From positions 1-64,000 of the forward strand of contig CAZAJF010000003.1 of the NCBI GenBank assembly GCA_964485395.1: a DNA stretch of 64,000 bases. Direction: 5' to 3'. Below are positions 26,278 through 34,209 of this stretch, piece by piece (the stretch's first letter is position 1; the number at the start of each line of letters is the position of its first letter). A program made the position numbers and the translations under genes. Source of the stretch: JANNSO01 sp964485395 (lineage in GTDB: Bacteria > Spirochaetota > Spirochaetia > Treponematales > UBA12059). A model generated the notes under the pieces. That model searched no databases, had not been told where the DNA came from, and worked only from the letters and a program-made list of their open reading frames with translations.

Positions 26278-27213
26278 ATGCTTAAATATTTAAAGGAATA
26301 TAACTGGCCGGACATGAAGCAGATGATCCAGAACGCCAAGTGTCCACCGGAACGTTCCGAAGATCGACTCGATGGAAAACTCTGCGTAGTAACCGGTGCT
26401 ACCTCCGGCGTTGGACTGGAAGCGGTCAAAGCCCTGCATGGCGCCGGTGCGGATATCCTCATGGTTAACCGAAACGCGGAAAAGTCTGAAAACGTCGCCG
26501 CCATGCTTCGGGCTACCGGTTTGGGCACGGTGGAATATCTGACGGCGGATTTTGGCGAGCTTCAGCAAGTGCGTCGAGTTATCAGTAGTCTCCTGGAATT
26601 AAGGCGGCCGATAGACGTCTTGATCAACAATGCCGGGCTGCATATGACTACGAGGGTGCTTACCCCAGACGGGCTGGAGACGGTATTTATGGTGAATCAC
26701 CTGGCCTCCTTCATGATAACCAAGGCGCTTTTGCCGGTCATGAAAAAACAGGAGTCCGGTAGGATCATCCAGGTGAATTCCCAGGGCCATCGCTTCTTTG
26801 GCCTCAAGCTCGACGACCTTGACTGGCAGCGGCGCCTCTATCGCGGCCTGCAGGCATACGGCGCGGCGAAGACCGCCCAGCTTCTGTGCTGCTGGGAATT
26901 CGCCGATCAGCTGCGCGGCACCAAGGTCACTATCAATGCCATGCACCCCGGGGCCGTCAAGACAAATGTGGGCAACAATAACGGTAGACTGTATCGATGG
27001 TATAACCGCACTTTTGTCTGGCGAACCCTTGCGGACGCCTCGATCTCCGGGATTGCCCTGCATTACCTGGCGGCTTCCCCGGAGCTGGCCGGTGTAAGCG
27101 GAAAGTATTTTAACCTTACGCGGGAAGAAAAACCGGCGCCGCATGCCCTGGACCGTGAACTGGGCAAACAGGTGTGGCGTGCCAGCTGCAAGCTCAGCGG
27201 TATGGAAGATTAA
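26278..27213 (+). CDS. Short-chain dehydrogenase/reductase
   Basis: This 311-residue classical SDR has the cofactor motif VVTGATSGVGLEAV (residues about 37-50), NNAG (about 119-122), the catalytic serine in IQVNSQGH and YGAAK (YxxxK) at about 197-201. The N-terminal 30 residues precede the Rossmann fold, as in retinol-dehydrogenase-like SDRs. It is the second gene in the cluster, six bases after the SnoaL-like gene and five before the FAD oxidoreductase. It probably oxidises or reduces an alcohol/ketone on the shared substrate. Confidence 0.9.
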   Translation: MLKYLKEYNWPDMKQMIQNAKCPPERSEDRLDGKLCVVTGATSGVGLEAVKALHGAGADILMVNRNAEKSENVAAMLRATGLGTVEYLTADFGELQQVRRVISSLLELRRPIDVLINNAGLHMTTRVLTPDGLETVFMVNHLASFMITKALLPVMKKQESGRIIQVNSQGHRFFGLKLDDLDWQRRLYRGLQAYGAAKTAQLLCCWEFADQLRGTKVTINAMHPGAVKTNVGNNNGRLYRWYNRTFVWRTLADASISGIALHYLAASPELAGVSGKYFNLTREEKPAPHALDRELGKQVWRASCKLSGMED

Positions 27214-27218
27214 CGGGC

Positions 27219-28916
27219 ATGCGATATGACGCCATAGTCGTCGGGGGCGGAATGGCCGGGCTTACGGCCGCGGCATTTTTACGCAAGGCCGGTAAGTCCG
27301 TGCTGATACTCGAAAAAAACGAATACTGCGGCGGCTTGGTGCATAGTTTTTCAAGGAATGGTTTCATGTACGACGGCGGGGTTCGCGCCTTGCTGGATTC
27401 CGGTATCATTCTTCCCATGCTCAAGGAGCTTGGATTAAAACTGGAACTTGTGCGCAGCAAGGTCTCGCTGGGTATCGAGGATTCGTTCATCAACGTTGAA
27501 ACTGCGGAAAACCTGGCCGATTATGAGGGTTTGCTGAAAAGCCTGTATCCGGAGAACGGTGCGGAAGTAGAACGCATCATTCTGCTCATACGAAAAATAA
27601 TGAAAAACATGGACGTCCTGTATGGCATCGAGAACCCATTATTCAGGAATCTCCTTAAAGACTTGCCGTATCTTTTTGGCACTCTTTTTCCCTGGCTTTT
27701 CCGTTTCGTCGCTACTATCGGGCGCATTTACCGCATGAGCGGGCCTGTCGAGGAATTCCTGCAAAAACTTACGCGGAACCGTTCGCTTCAGGACATCATC
27801 GACCAGCATTTTTTTCGCCGTACGCCGACCTTTTTTGCCATGAGCTATTTTAGACTGTATCTCGATTATTTATATCCACCCGGAGGTACAGGGGTTCTCG
27901 CCGATACCCTGTACGAATTCAATCGTTCCCGCGGCAGCGAAATCCGCCTGGGCGCCTGCGTCGTATCGGTGGACCCGCATGGGCAAACGGTGCGAGACGG
28001 CCAAGGTAACGAATACGGTTACCGGACGCTGCTCTGGGCGGCCGACCTTAAGACTCTGTATCGAAGTATCGACCCCGACCGTATTCTTCCCGCCAGACTA
28101 AAACGCCGTTTTACAGAAAAACAAGCGCAGCTCGCGAAGCATCGCGGAGGCGATTCCGTGTTTACGCTTTTTTTGGGAGTGGATTTACCGCCCGCATTTT
28201 TTGCGGCGAAATCCCATGGCCACCTTTTTTATACCCCGGACCGTCGCGGCCTGAACGGCATTCATACGAGCGAGCTCGATGCGATGCTGCTGAGTTTAAA
28301 AAAACAAATAGAGGGACCGTTCGACGGAGGGGAAACAGCGCCTTCGGATGCCTTGGCTTTGGCAGAGCGAAAAGCCCTAGTTTATTCTTGGCTACGGCGC
28401 TTCTGTGCATATACCAGCTACGAAATATCCATTCCAGCACTTCGAATTCCGCTTATGGCACCGGAAAATCAAACCGGTCTGATCGTATCCGTTTTATTCG
28501 AGCATGAGCTCTGCCGCCTCCTGCAGGTCGATGGCTGGTTTGAGGAATTCAAATCGGCCTTGGAGGATGAAATACTTACGGTGATCGATCGCACGCTCTA
28601 CCCGGGTTTGTCCGCGCATGTTATCGATCGATTTTCATCCTCGCCGCTCACCATAGAGCGCACCGTAGGAAGCTCCAATGGCGCCATTACCGGGTGGGCG
28701 TTTACCGGCGGAAAATTACCGGCGGTACAAAAAATACAGCAGTCCACCAGGTCCGTGCACACTCCCATACCCCGAGTATTCCAAGCGGGGCAGTGGAGCT
28801 ATAGCCCTGCGGGAGTGCCTATCGCTGTATTAACCGGCAAGATTGCCTCCACCGCCATGCTTAAGGCCTTACGAATTCGGGTTCGGGCGGAAAAAGAGTA
28901 TCGCGCATCGCCATGA
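27219..28916 (+). CDS. CrtI/retinol-saturase-like FAD-dependent oxidoreductase
   Basis: This 565-residue flavoprotein has the FAD motif YDAIVVGGGMAGLTAAAFL (residues 3-21), EKNEYCGGLVHSFSRNGF after the second beta strand, and a C-terminal FAD-contact region VFQAGQWSYSPAGVPIAVLT. I chose the ATG at 27219, which starts the Rossmann fold five bases after the SDR stop; the in-frame upstream GTG lies inside the SDR gene. It is a paralogue in type to the flavoprotein at 16073-17569. With the SDR and SnoaL-like genes it suggests a short redox/isomerisation pathway on a hydrophobic substrate. The 3' end overlaps the convergent gene by 56 bp. Confidence 0.87.
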   Translation: MRYDAIVVGGGMAGLTAAAFLRKAGKSVLILEKNEYCGGLVHSFSRNGFMYDGGVRALLDSGIILPMLKELGLKLELVRSKVSLGIEDSFINVETAENLADYEGLLKSLYPENGAEVERIILLIRKIMKNMDVLYGIENPLFRNLLKDLPYLFGTLFPWLFRFVATIGRIYRMSGPVEEFLQKLTRNRSLQDIIDQHFFRRTPTFFAMSYFRLYLDYLYPPGGTGVLADTLYEFNRSRGSEIRLGACVVSVDPHGQTVRDGQGNEYGYRTLLWAADLKTLYRSIDPDRILPARLKRRFTEKQAQLAKHRGGDSVFTLFLGVDLPPAFFAAKSHGHLFYTPDRRGLNGIHTSELDAMLLSLKKQIEGPFDGGETAPSDALALAERKALVYSWLRRFCAYTSYEISIPALRIPLMAPENQTGLIVSVLFEHELCRLLQVDGWFEEFKSALEDEILTVIDRTLYPGLSAHVIDRFSSSPLTIERTVGSSNGAITGWAFTGGKLPAVQKIQQSTRSVHTPIPRVFQAGQWSYSPAGVPIAVLTGKIASTAMLKALRIRVRAEKEYRASP

Positions 28917-29721
28917 GTTCCTCGGGGGTATCGATGGATTCATCGATTGGAACGAGGAGGATCGGGTTCATTCCCGGATCTTTCAACTGTGTCGCGTTTG
29001 AAGGTTGCCTGAGGATGGCCAACGAGGCGCCGATGACGAATTGTTCCGAAGAGTCCACGACGTTTCCGGTAATACTGCCGTTCGCATTCAGAACCATGTG
29101 CGTCGAGGAAATTTCCCTTCGCATTATATAAATCTCACCGGTTATCAAATTCCCGATATTCAGCTTTACGGTTACGCCAGGCTTGCCGTCCCCGTCGGCG
29201 TCTATGATCGCGGGATCTTTTGCGTCGCGCGACAGCGGCAAGTGAGGATCCCCGCGGATTCCAAGCAGAGTGTGGGTTTCCGGTCGGTATAAATGCCAGC
29301 GGCCGTCTTTGAAGAATAGTTCTGTTTCGGTCTCTTCGGGTTTTATGGCCTGGGCGGCCGCGTCCCCGAAGGAAGAGCTGACGCTCTTCTGGTTGATTTT
29401 CTGCGAAGCGCTTATGAAGCGGTCTTTCTGAAATAACTTACCGTCGCGGATGCGAAAATCGGTAAACCCGTATGAGACGACCATGGTTCGCATGGGTGTT
29501 TTTAAACTGGTATCTTCATAAGCTACCACGTCGAAATGCGCGTAGTGCCCGGCTATTTTCTCCATCGCGGCCTGCAAGTCCAACGGCTGCCCTTGTGAAG
29601 GTTCAGGTTGGGGAAAATCATATAAAGGCGATTTCGGCCATTCAAGCGGCTTGGCACAACTCACTGCAGCTATTAAAAAAGTCGATATAAACGAAAAAAC
29701 AATTACTGTATTTTTTTGCAT
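28861..29721 (-). CDS. Hypothetical lipoprotein with a calcium-loop-like motif
   Basis: This 286-residue predicted lipoprotein starts at the ATG at 29721 (GGGAGA upstream), with signal peptide MQKNTVIVFSFISTFLIAAV followed by SC. An acidic loop, DADGDGKPGVTV (about residue 185), resembles EF-hand/dockerin calcium loops. The rest has no recognised domain (FKDGRWHLYRPETHTLLGI, beta-rich). An in-frame ATG at 29751 would add ten residues without a better site. The gene is convergent with and overlaps the FAD oxidoreductase by 56 bp. Confidence 0.75.
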   Translation of the reverse strand: MQKNTVIVFSFISTFLIAAVSCAKPLEWPKSPLYDFPQPEPSQGQPLDLQAAMEKIAGHYAHFDVVAYEDTSLKTPMRTMVVSYGFTDFRIRDGKLFQKDRFISASQKINQKSVSSSFGDAAAQAIKPEETETELFFKDGRWHLYRPETHTLLGIRGDPHLPLSRDAKDPAIIDADGDGKPGVTVKLNIGNLITGEIYIMRREISSTHMVLNANGSITGNVVDSSEQFVIGASLAILRQPSNATQLKDPGMNPILLVPIDESIDTPEELMAMRDTLFPPEPEFVRP

Positions 29722-29845
29722 GCTCTGTTCTCCCTCATTTATAATATGCATTCAACTCTTGGAAAAGAGTAGTGTATTTATTAAATGTATTCCAATTTTT
29801 TTTAGAAAGGAAGGCGATGTAAGCCCTCTCCCAAGTTGAATAGGC

Positions 29846-30227
29846 CTGACTGCCATACTGTATTACTATAGGTTTTTCTGGAATGCCGACGGGAAGTTGA
29901 CGGAATACCAAAGCTACAACGAATCAGGGGTAAGGCTGGGATGTCTGGCACCTCGATTCCGATGGTAAACTTTTATTATCAGAGCGGAATCGATGGTTCT
30001 ACGATCGAAGCAAGAGAGTCATACGCGATGAATATTGGCAGATGGAAAACATCTATGACAAGCTCCAGATTATCCACGCGAATATCTACAAGTATGACGG
30101 CATTGAAGAACCCTCCGTTTACAAGGAACAATTCCCGGTCGTATCCAATTCCCTTCCCTATGAATGCCAAGGTCCCTGGAAAGCGGAGGATACGGCAGGA
30201 GACAGCAGCTATACGTTTAAAAAGTAA
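29846..30227 (+). pseudogene. Frameshifted gene remnant
   Basis: Protein-like sequence is spread over two frames. The first reads ...YYYRFFWNADGKLTEYQSY and onward; after about 29930 the frame shifts to WDVWHLDSDGKLLLSERNRW, then YDRSKRVIRDEYWQMENIYD and a C-terminus ending DSSYTFKK at 30227. The repeated pattern of aromatic-x-DSDGKL/NADGKL is consistent with one ancestral protein of repeated beta hairpins. No start codon or ribosome binding site is present for the first part. Family unknown. Confidence 0.5.
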
Positions 30228-30266
30228 AAGCCGACGCTTCGCCCGCATCGTACCGGCAGGAACGAG

Positions 30267-30296
30267 TTGCCCAATCATAGGAAGGATGTGTATAAT
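30267..30296 (+). promoter_or_regulatory. Candidate promoter directly before the LuxR-type gene
   Basis: TTGCCC (30267-30272) and a perfect TATAAT (30291-30296) are separated by 18 bp. Transcription would begin near 30303, only a few bases before the ATG at 30306, implying a leaderless or nearly leaderless mRNA. Confidence 0.45.
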
Positions 30297-30305
30297 GACT
30301 CCACT

Positions 30306-31244
30306 ATGAATCACCTTGCTTTTCTGGTACAGACATCGGGCGTTGCGCTGGGCTTGGTGCTTATATCGTTCTTGATATTCAAGCTCGTTACCGAAAAGGG
30401 TTCGTGGCTGCTGCCTTTCGCGCTGTCTGTTTCCGCCCACATCGTACGAACCCTGGTTTTTACAGTATCCAACTACAGCCGGCTTTCGTCACTGGGTTTG
30501 TTGCCGCATAATTTCGAGGATTCCAACGAAGCCGGCCTCATCCATCTGTCGCTCGTGCTGCTTTCGGCATACTTCCTCGTAATCGGGCTTTTCAGGATTG
30601 GCACCTGGAAAAAGATCCTGACCTTTTCCATTGCCTGGTGGGCCTATTTCTCTCTGCACCTGCTCGTCATCGTGCGGCTCATCCTAAGACTTGATTTTTC
30701 ACGCGCCGTAGGGGCCCTGCTTTCGATGGAGAGTGTTTATTACTTGCCTTTCGGCGTCGCCAAAGCCGTTGTGGCCGCTACCTGCCTTGTATTGGCTTTC
30801 AGGAAGGCGTATCCGGGAAGCGGCCGTTCGTGGTTCATACGGTTCGGTTGCCTGGCAATCGCGCTATCTCAGGTTTTTGACATGCTGGTTCGGATCATCG
30901 AAGTGTCTCGGCCCGATTTTTTGGCCTTGTTCTATGCCTTTATGTATGCGGGGATAGCCCTTATCATGCTGGGTATCCGCAAGGATTCCTCTACGCCGCT
31001 TCCGGAGTCCAGCCGCGCGTCCATGGAAGAGGACATAGCCAAGCGATTCGGGCTGAGCGATACCGAAAGAAGGATTCTGGAAGCCATCCTCGCCGGGGCA
31101 AGCAACAAGGAGATCGCGTACAACGAAAAGGTTTCGCTGAGCGCGGTCAAGCACCGGATTTTCGCGCTCTACAAGAATTTGAATATTTCCAGCCGCTACG
31201 AACTTATGGCGCAGGTAAACAAGGAAAGAAGCGAAGGAGCGTAA
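30306..31244 (+). CDS. Membrane-bound LuxR-family transcriptional regulator
   Basis: This 312-residue protein has seven hydrophobic helices (residues about 5-235) and a C-terminal LuxR/GerE helix-turn-helix (about 247-305): FGLSDTERRILEAILAGASN, KEIAYNEKVSLSAVKHRIFA, LYKNLNISSRYEL. It is therefore a one-component membrane sensor with a cytoplasmic DNA-binding domain. Its targets are unknown. The ATG overlaps the TGA of a short in-frame reading frame beginning at 30286/30295 that has AGGAAGG upstream, while a TATAAT sits 10 bp before the start, so initiation could be coupled or leaderless. Confidence 0.87.
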   Translation: MNHLAFLVQTSGVALGLVLISFLIFKLVTEKGSWLLPFALSVSAHIVRTLVFTVSNYSRLSSLGLLPHNFEDSNEAGLIHLSLVLLSAYFLVIGLFRIGTWKKILTFSIAWWAYFSLHLLVIVRLILRLDFSRAVGALLSMESVYYLPFGVAKAVVAATCLVLAFRKAYPGSGRSWFIRFGCLAIALSQVFDMLVRIIEVSRPDFLALFYAFMYAGIALIMLGIRKDSSTPLPESSRASMEEDIAKRFGLSDTERRILEAILAGASNKEIAYNEKVSLSAVKHRIFALYKNLNISSRYELMAQVNKERSEGA

Positions 31245-31247
31245 CCC

Positions 31248-32369
31248 TTATTTTCGTATCGAATGCGCCATGTCCAAGAGGCTCTTCCGGAAGACGCTGA
31301 CGCGGTTTCGCCCGCCGTCCTTAGACCGGTACAGGGCCTTGTCCGCGCGTTCTATGACGTCTTCCGCCTTGCCGGGGCAGTCTTTATCCATTACGCAGCA
31401 GCCTAGGCTGATGGTGACTTTCAGCGTTTCCTTGCCGTAGGTAACTTGCATGTCTTCTACGGAGCGCCGGATTCGCTCGGCTACGTCCATCATTCTGTCC
31501 TCGTTGCATTCTATGAGGAGTACGCAGAATTCCTCGCCGCCGAACCGGGCGGGAATATCCTCGTTGCGGACTTCGGTCTTGATGGTGCCTGCAAGCATTT
31601 TAAGCACTTCGTCGCCGGCGAGATGGCCCCAGGTATCGTTGAATCGCTTGAAATGATCGACATCTACCATTATAAGGCCCATCGTGGAGCTGTGCCTGCG
31701 AACGCGCTGCACTTCTTCCTCGAGCCTTCGCATAAAGTAACGGTTGTTGAACAAGCCTGTCTTGGAATCCGTTATCGAACTTTCGTGATGAAGGCTGTTT
31801 TGGATTCCTATGGATAAAAAGCGGATAAAGCGGTCTACGTACATTCGCTCGAGCGGGCTGTATTCGTTGCCCACCAGCTTTTTACCCAGGATCGCGACGC
31901 CGTAGATTCCGCTGAGCCCGCACATCGGGAAGAACAGATCCGGATCCAGGGCTTTTATGTCGGCGTCCATGGTGCCGAGGCGTTTTTCCATCTCGGTTAG
32001 GGTAAGTGGATACGATACCGAATCGAACGCCACCTTGAGGCGCTCATACGAAGGCTTGGCAATGACGAAATCGGCTTTTTTCATGTTTTTAAAGCAATAC
32101 TGGCTGAGATAATCGCCTGAAGCTCCTTCGATCATGAAGCAGAGATATCCGGGAATAAAGCGCTCAAGGAGACGGGAGATTACTGAATCGATCATTTTAT
32201 CCACGGCGTCCAGCGCGAAGAGCGCGGCGGTATCGTTCAAGAGGCGGTCCAGCTCCTGATTTTCCTTTCGCAGGATGGTCAGGTCGTCGAGCGCTCCCGA
32301 TTTTGCAAGGAGGTTGTATCGTTCGAGCTCGATGGGAAGAATGGAAATTCCGGGGATATTAGGTTCCAT
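31248..32369 (-). CDS. Diguanylate cyclase (GGDEF) with GAF-like sensor domain
   Basis: This 373-residue protein, started at the ATG at 32369, has a helical N-terminus, a GAF-like region (about 60-205, ending VDRFIRFLSIGIQNSLHHES) and a GGDEF domain (about 210-360): DSKTGLFNNRYFMRRLEEE, MVDVDHFKRFNDTWGHLAGD and ARFGGEEFCVLL. An intact inhibitory site RNED lies five residues before GGEEF, so product feedback is expected, unlike the other cyclase in this window. It would make c-di-GMP. It is convergent with the LuxR-type gene, three bases apart. Confidence 0.9.
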   Translation of the reverse strand: MEPNIPGISILPIELERYNLLAKSGALDDLTILRKENQELDRLLNDTAALFALDAVDKMIDSVISRLLERFIPGYLCFMIEGASGDYLSQYCFKNMKKADFVIAKPSYERLKVAFDSVSYPLTLTEMEKRLGTMDADIKALDPDLFFPMCGLSGIYGVAILGKKLVGNEYSPLERMYVDRFIRFLSIGIQNSLHHESSITDSKTGLFNNRYFMRRLEEEVQRVRRHSSTMGLIMVDVDHFKRFNDTWGHLAGDEVLKMLAGTIKTEVRNEDIPARFGGEEFCVLLIECNEDRMMDVAERIRRSVEDMQVTYGKETLKVTISLGCCVMDKDCPGKAEDVIERADKALYRSKDGGRNRVSVFRKSLLDMAHSIRK

Positions 32370-32515
32370 ACAAAATAGTATATAACGAAAAAGAATCAAG
32401 TGCGAGACCCGCAGCTTCAAGATTCAACAAATTCAAGCGAGTTTCCCGGTGGATTCTTCCCTTGGTATTTCTGCCCCACGTTGACACGGTTAGAAAACGG
32501 CAGCATAATTCATGC

Positions 32516-32905
32516 ATGAAAATAGTATCGCGCATGCTTAAATTCGTGGCCACCGGAGCGATCACGCTGATGCTGTCGGCCTGTTACGGAGTCGTTACCG
32601 CCATGTACGGAGCGCCGGTCCCGAATAATTTTAAATCGTGCCAGGTAATAGCCAAGTCAAACGACGGTCTTCGCCTCCCGGGTATAAAAGTAACCTTGAT
32701 AGACTTTTATGCCGTTCCTCATGCAATGGGTTATACGAATGAGTTTGGATTCCAGGATTTTTCCTTCGAGTATATGGGGTCGGAAAAATTGCTGCTTGAG
32801 GACATGGACGGAGTGAAAAACGGCGGCGAATTCGCTGCTACGGAAACCGATATAAAATTTACGGACAGCACAATTATCGTTCCGATGAATTTTAAAACTC
32901 CGTGA
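32516..32905 (+). CDS. Small putative lipoprotein of a radical-SAM/lipoprotein pair
   Basis: This 129-residue predicted lipoprotein has a signal peptide ending LMLSAC. After the lipidated Cys comes YGVVTAMYGAPVPNNFKSCQ, then DGLRLPGIKVTLIDF, a pattern that I recall from the putative lipoproteins that accompany a defined radical SAM family (rSAM/lipoprotein system). Its 3' end overlaps the radical SAM start (GTGA), so the two are translationally coupled. It may be the enzyme's substrate or a partner; this is not established. No strong ribosome binding site precedes the ATG at 32516. Confidence 0.75.
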   Translation: MKIVSRMLKFVATGAITLMLSACYGVVTAMYGAPVPNNFKSCQVIAKSNDGLRLPGIKVTLIDFYAVPHAMGYTNEFGFQDFSFEYMGSEKLLLEDMDGVKNGGEFAATETDIKFTDSTIIVPMNFKTP

Positions 32906-33993
32906 TACCCGGATTAATCCGCAGCGCGGCCTACGACGCCTATAAAAAACTGGAAACCCGCGAACACCGCCTGCTTTACCTGTTTTTCGAGATAACGAGG
33001 CGCTGTAACCTCGCGTGCCGCCACTGCGGAAGCGACTGCGCGACGACCGCGGGCCTGCCCGAGATGAGTACCGATTCCTGGCTTTCCGTCGTGGATTACC
33101 TCGAGACACACTTTAAATATAAGCCTTTTATAGTGATTACCGGCGGCGAGCCTACCGTGCGTAAAGATCTTTTTACCATCGGTAAGCGCCTTAGGGAACG
33201 CGGTTTTTCCTGGGGCATGGTGACCAATGGATTCCTGCTAAACGAGGCCGTGATTTCTGGTCTCAAGGAAGCCGGCATCGCCAGCATCACGTTGTCTTTC
33301 GACGGCGGCCTTGACGCGATAACCTACCTGCGTAACCACCCGCATGCCTATGAACGATGTACAGCCGCGCTGGACCTCGTTGGGGCTTCCGGCATTCAGG
33401 TTCGCGACGCGGTAACGTGCGTCTATCAAAAAAACATACAAGATCTTGACGCTACAGCCGCGCTGCTCCTTGATAAAGGTTTTACCAGCTGGCGCCTGTT
33501 CCGTATTTTTCCTTCGGGACGGGCGGCGGCAGACCCGCAACTGTCGCTTTCCGCGGCGCAAACCAGGGTTCTGCTTGATTGGATAGCCAGCGAGCGCTTT
33601 CGGTACAAGAAAAAAGGCTTGAGCATCTCGTACAGCTGCGAAGGGTATCTGCCTATAGCTCAGGACGCCAAGATAAGGGATGAGCCTTTTTTCTGCAGGT
33701 CGGGAATAAATTTCGCTTCTATATTATGCGACGGCAGCATCGGGGGCTGTAATAATAACTCGCCTGAGTTCATTCAGGGCAATGTTGCCCGCGACGATCT
33801 TGAATCTGTCTGGAATGACCGTTTTGAGATTTTTAGGCAGCGACATGGGCTTAGGACCGGCGCCTGCGAAGCTTGCGGTGAATGGAAACATTGCCAAGGA
33901 GGCTCCATGCATTTGCGCAGAGACAATGTTCCAGGCCCCGGATTTTGCCTTCTTGCAGAAGAACGTGAATCACACATAACAAATGATAGCTAA
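32902..33993 (+). CDS. Radical SAM protein with C-terminal auxiliary-cluster (SPASM-like) region
   Basis: The protein has 363 residues. The radical SAM motif is CNLACRHC (Cys35, Cys39, Cys42), within YLFFEITRRCNLACRHCGSD, followed by another Cys46. GGEP is at 80-83. The C-terminus carries seven Cys (FFCRSGINFASILCDGSIGG, then CNNNS, GACEACGEWKHCQGG and GFC), arranged like a SPASM/twitch domain that holds auxiliary Fe-S clusters. Such enzymes often modify ribosomal peptides or proteins. The start is GTG, overlapping the lipoprotein stop. The adjacent lipoprotein is the natural candidate substrate, but the reaction is unknown. Confidence 0.87.
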   Translation: MIPGLIRSAAYDAYKKLETREHRLLYLFFEITRRCNLACRHCGSDCATTAGLPEMSTDSWLSVVDYLETHFKYKPFIVITGGEPTVRKDLFTIGKRLRERGFSWGMVTNGFLLNEAVISGLKEAGIASITLSFDGGLDAITYLRNHPHAYERCTAALDLVGASGIQVRDAVTCVYQKNIQDLDATAALLLDKGFTSWRLFRIFPSGRAAADPQLSLSAAQTRVLLDWIASERFRYKKKGLSISYSCEGYLPIAQDAKIRDEPFFCRSGINFASILCDGSIGGCNNNSPEFIQGNVARDDLESVWNDRFEIFRQRHGLRTGACEACGEWKHCQGGSMHLRRDNVPGPGFCLLAEERESHITNDS

Positions 33994-34121
33994 CTAAGCG
34001 ATTTATGGCGCTGTTTCGCGGTTGGCGTTGTTTTGTTGTAATATTATGAAAATACCGCATGGTACGAAAAAATCTATAAAAAAGTTATTTCTGCTTGAAA
34101 CATTGAAAAGGAGAAGATTAC

Positions 34122-34196
34122 ATGGTAGAATTACAACTGGAAACCTGTATGCTGTTTTTTTTATGCAAATGGTTTGGTTTTATTGTTTGTGTCTAA
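34122..34196 (+). CDS. Candidate 24-residue hydrophobic microprotein or leader peptide
   Basis: A 24-codon frame (MVELQLETCMLFFLCK...) starts eight bases after AAAGGAG (34107-34113) and ends at TAA 34194-34196, exactly before the AAAAGGAG of the large lipoprotein gene. Its C-terminal two thirds are hydrophobic with three cysteines. It could be a tiny membrane protein, or a translated leader that controls ribosome loading on the next gene. It has no homology evidence. Confidence 0.4.
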   Translation: MVELQLETCMLFFLCKWFGFIVCV

Positions 34197-34209
34197 AAAG
34201 GAGACCATG

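Noticed and set aside
29941..30309. Open frame of 122 codons upstream of the LuxR-type gene
   Set aside because: It is rich in Ser/Arg/Pro without domain pattern; the protein-like signal is in a different frame and belongs to the frameshifted remnant.
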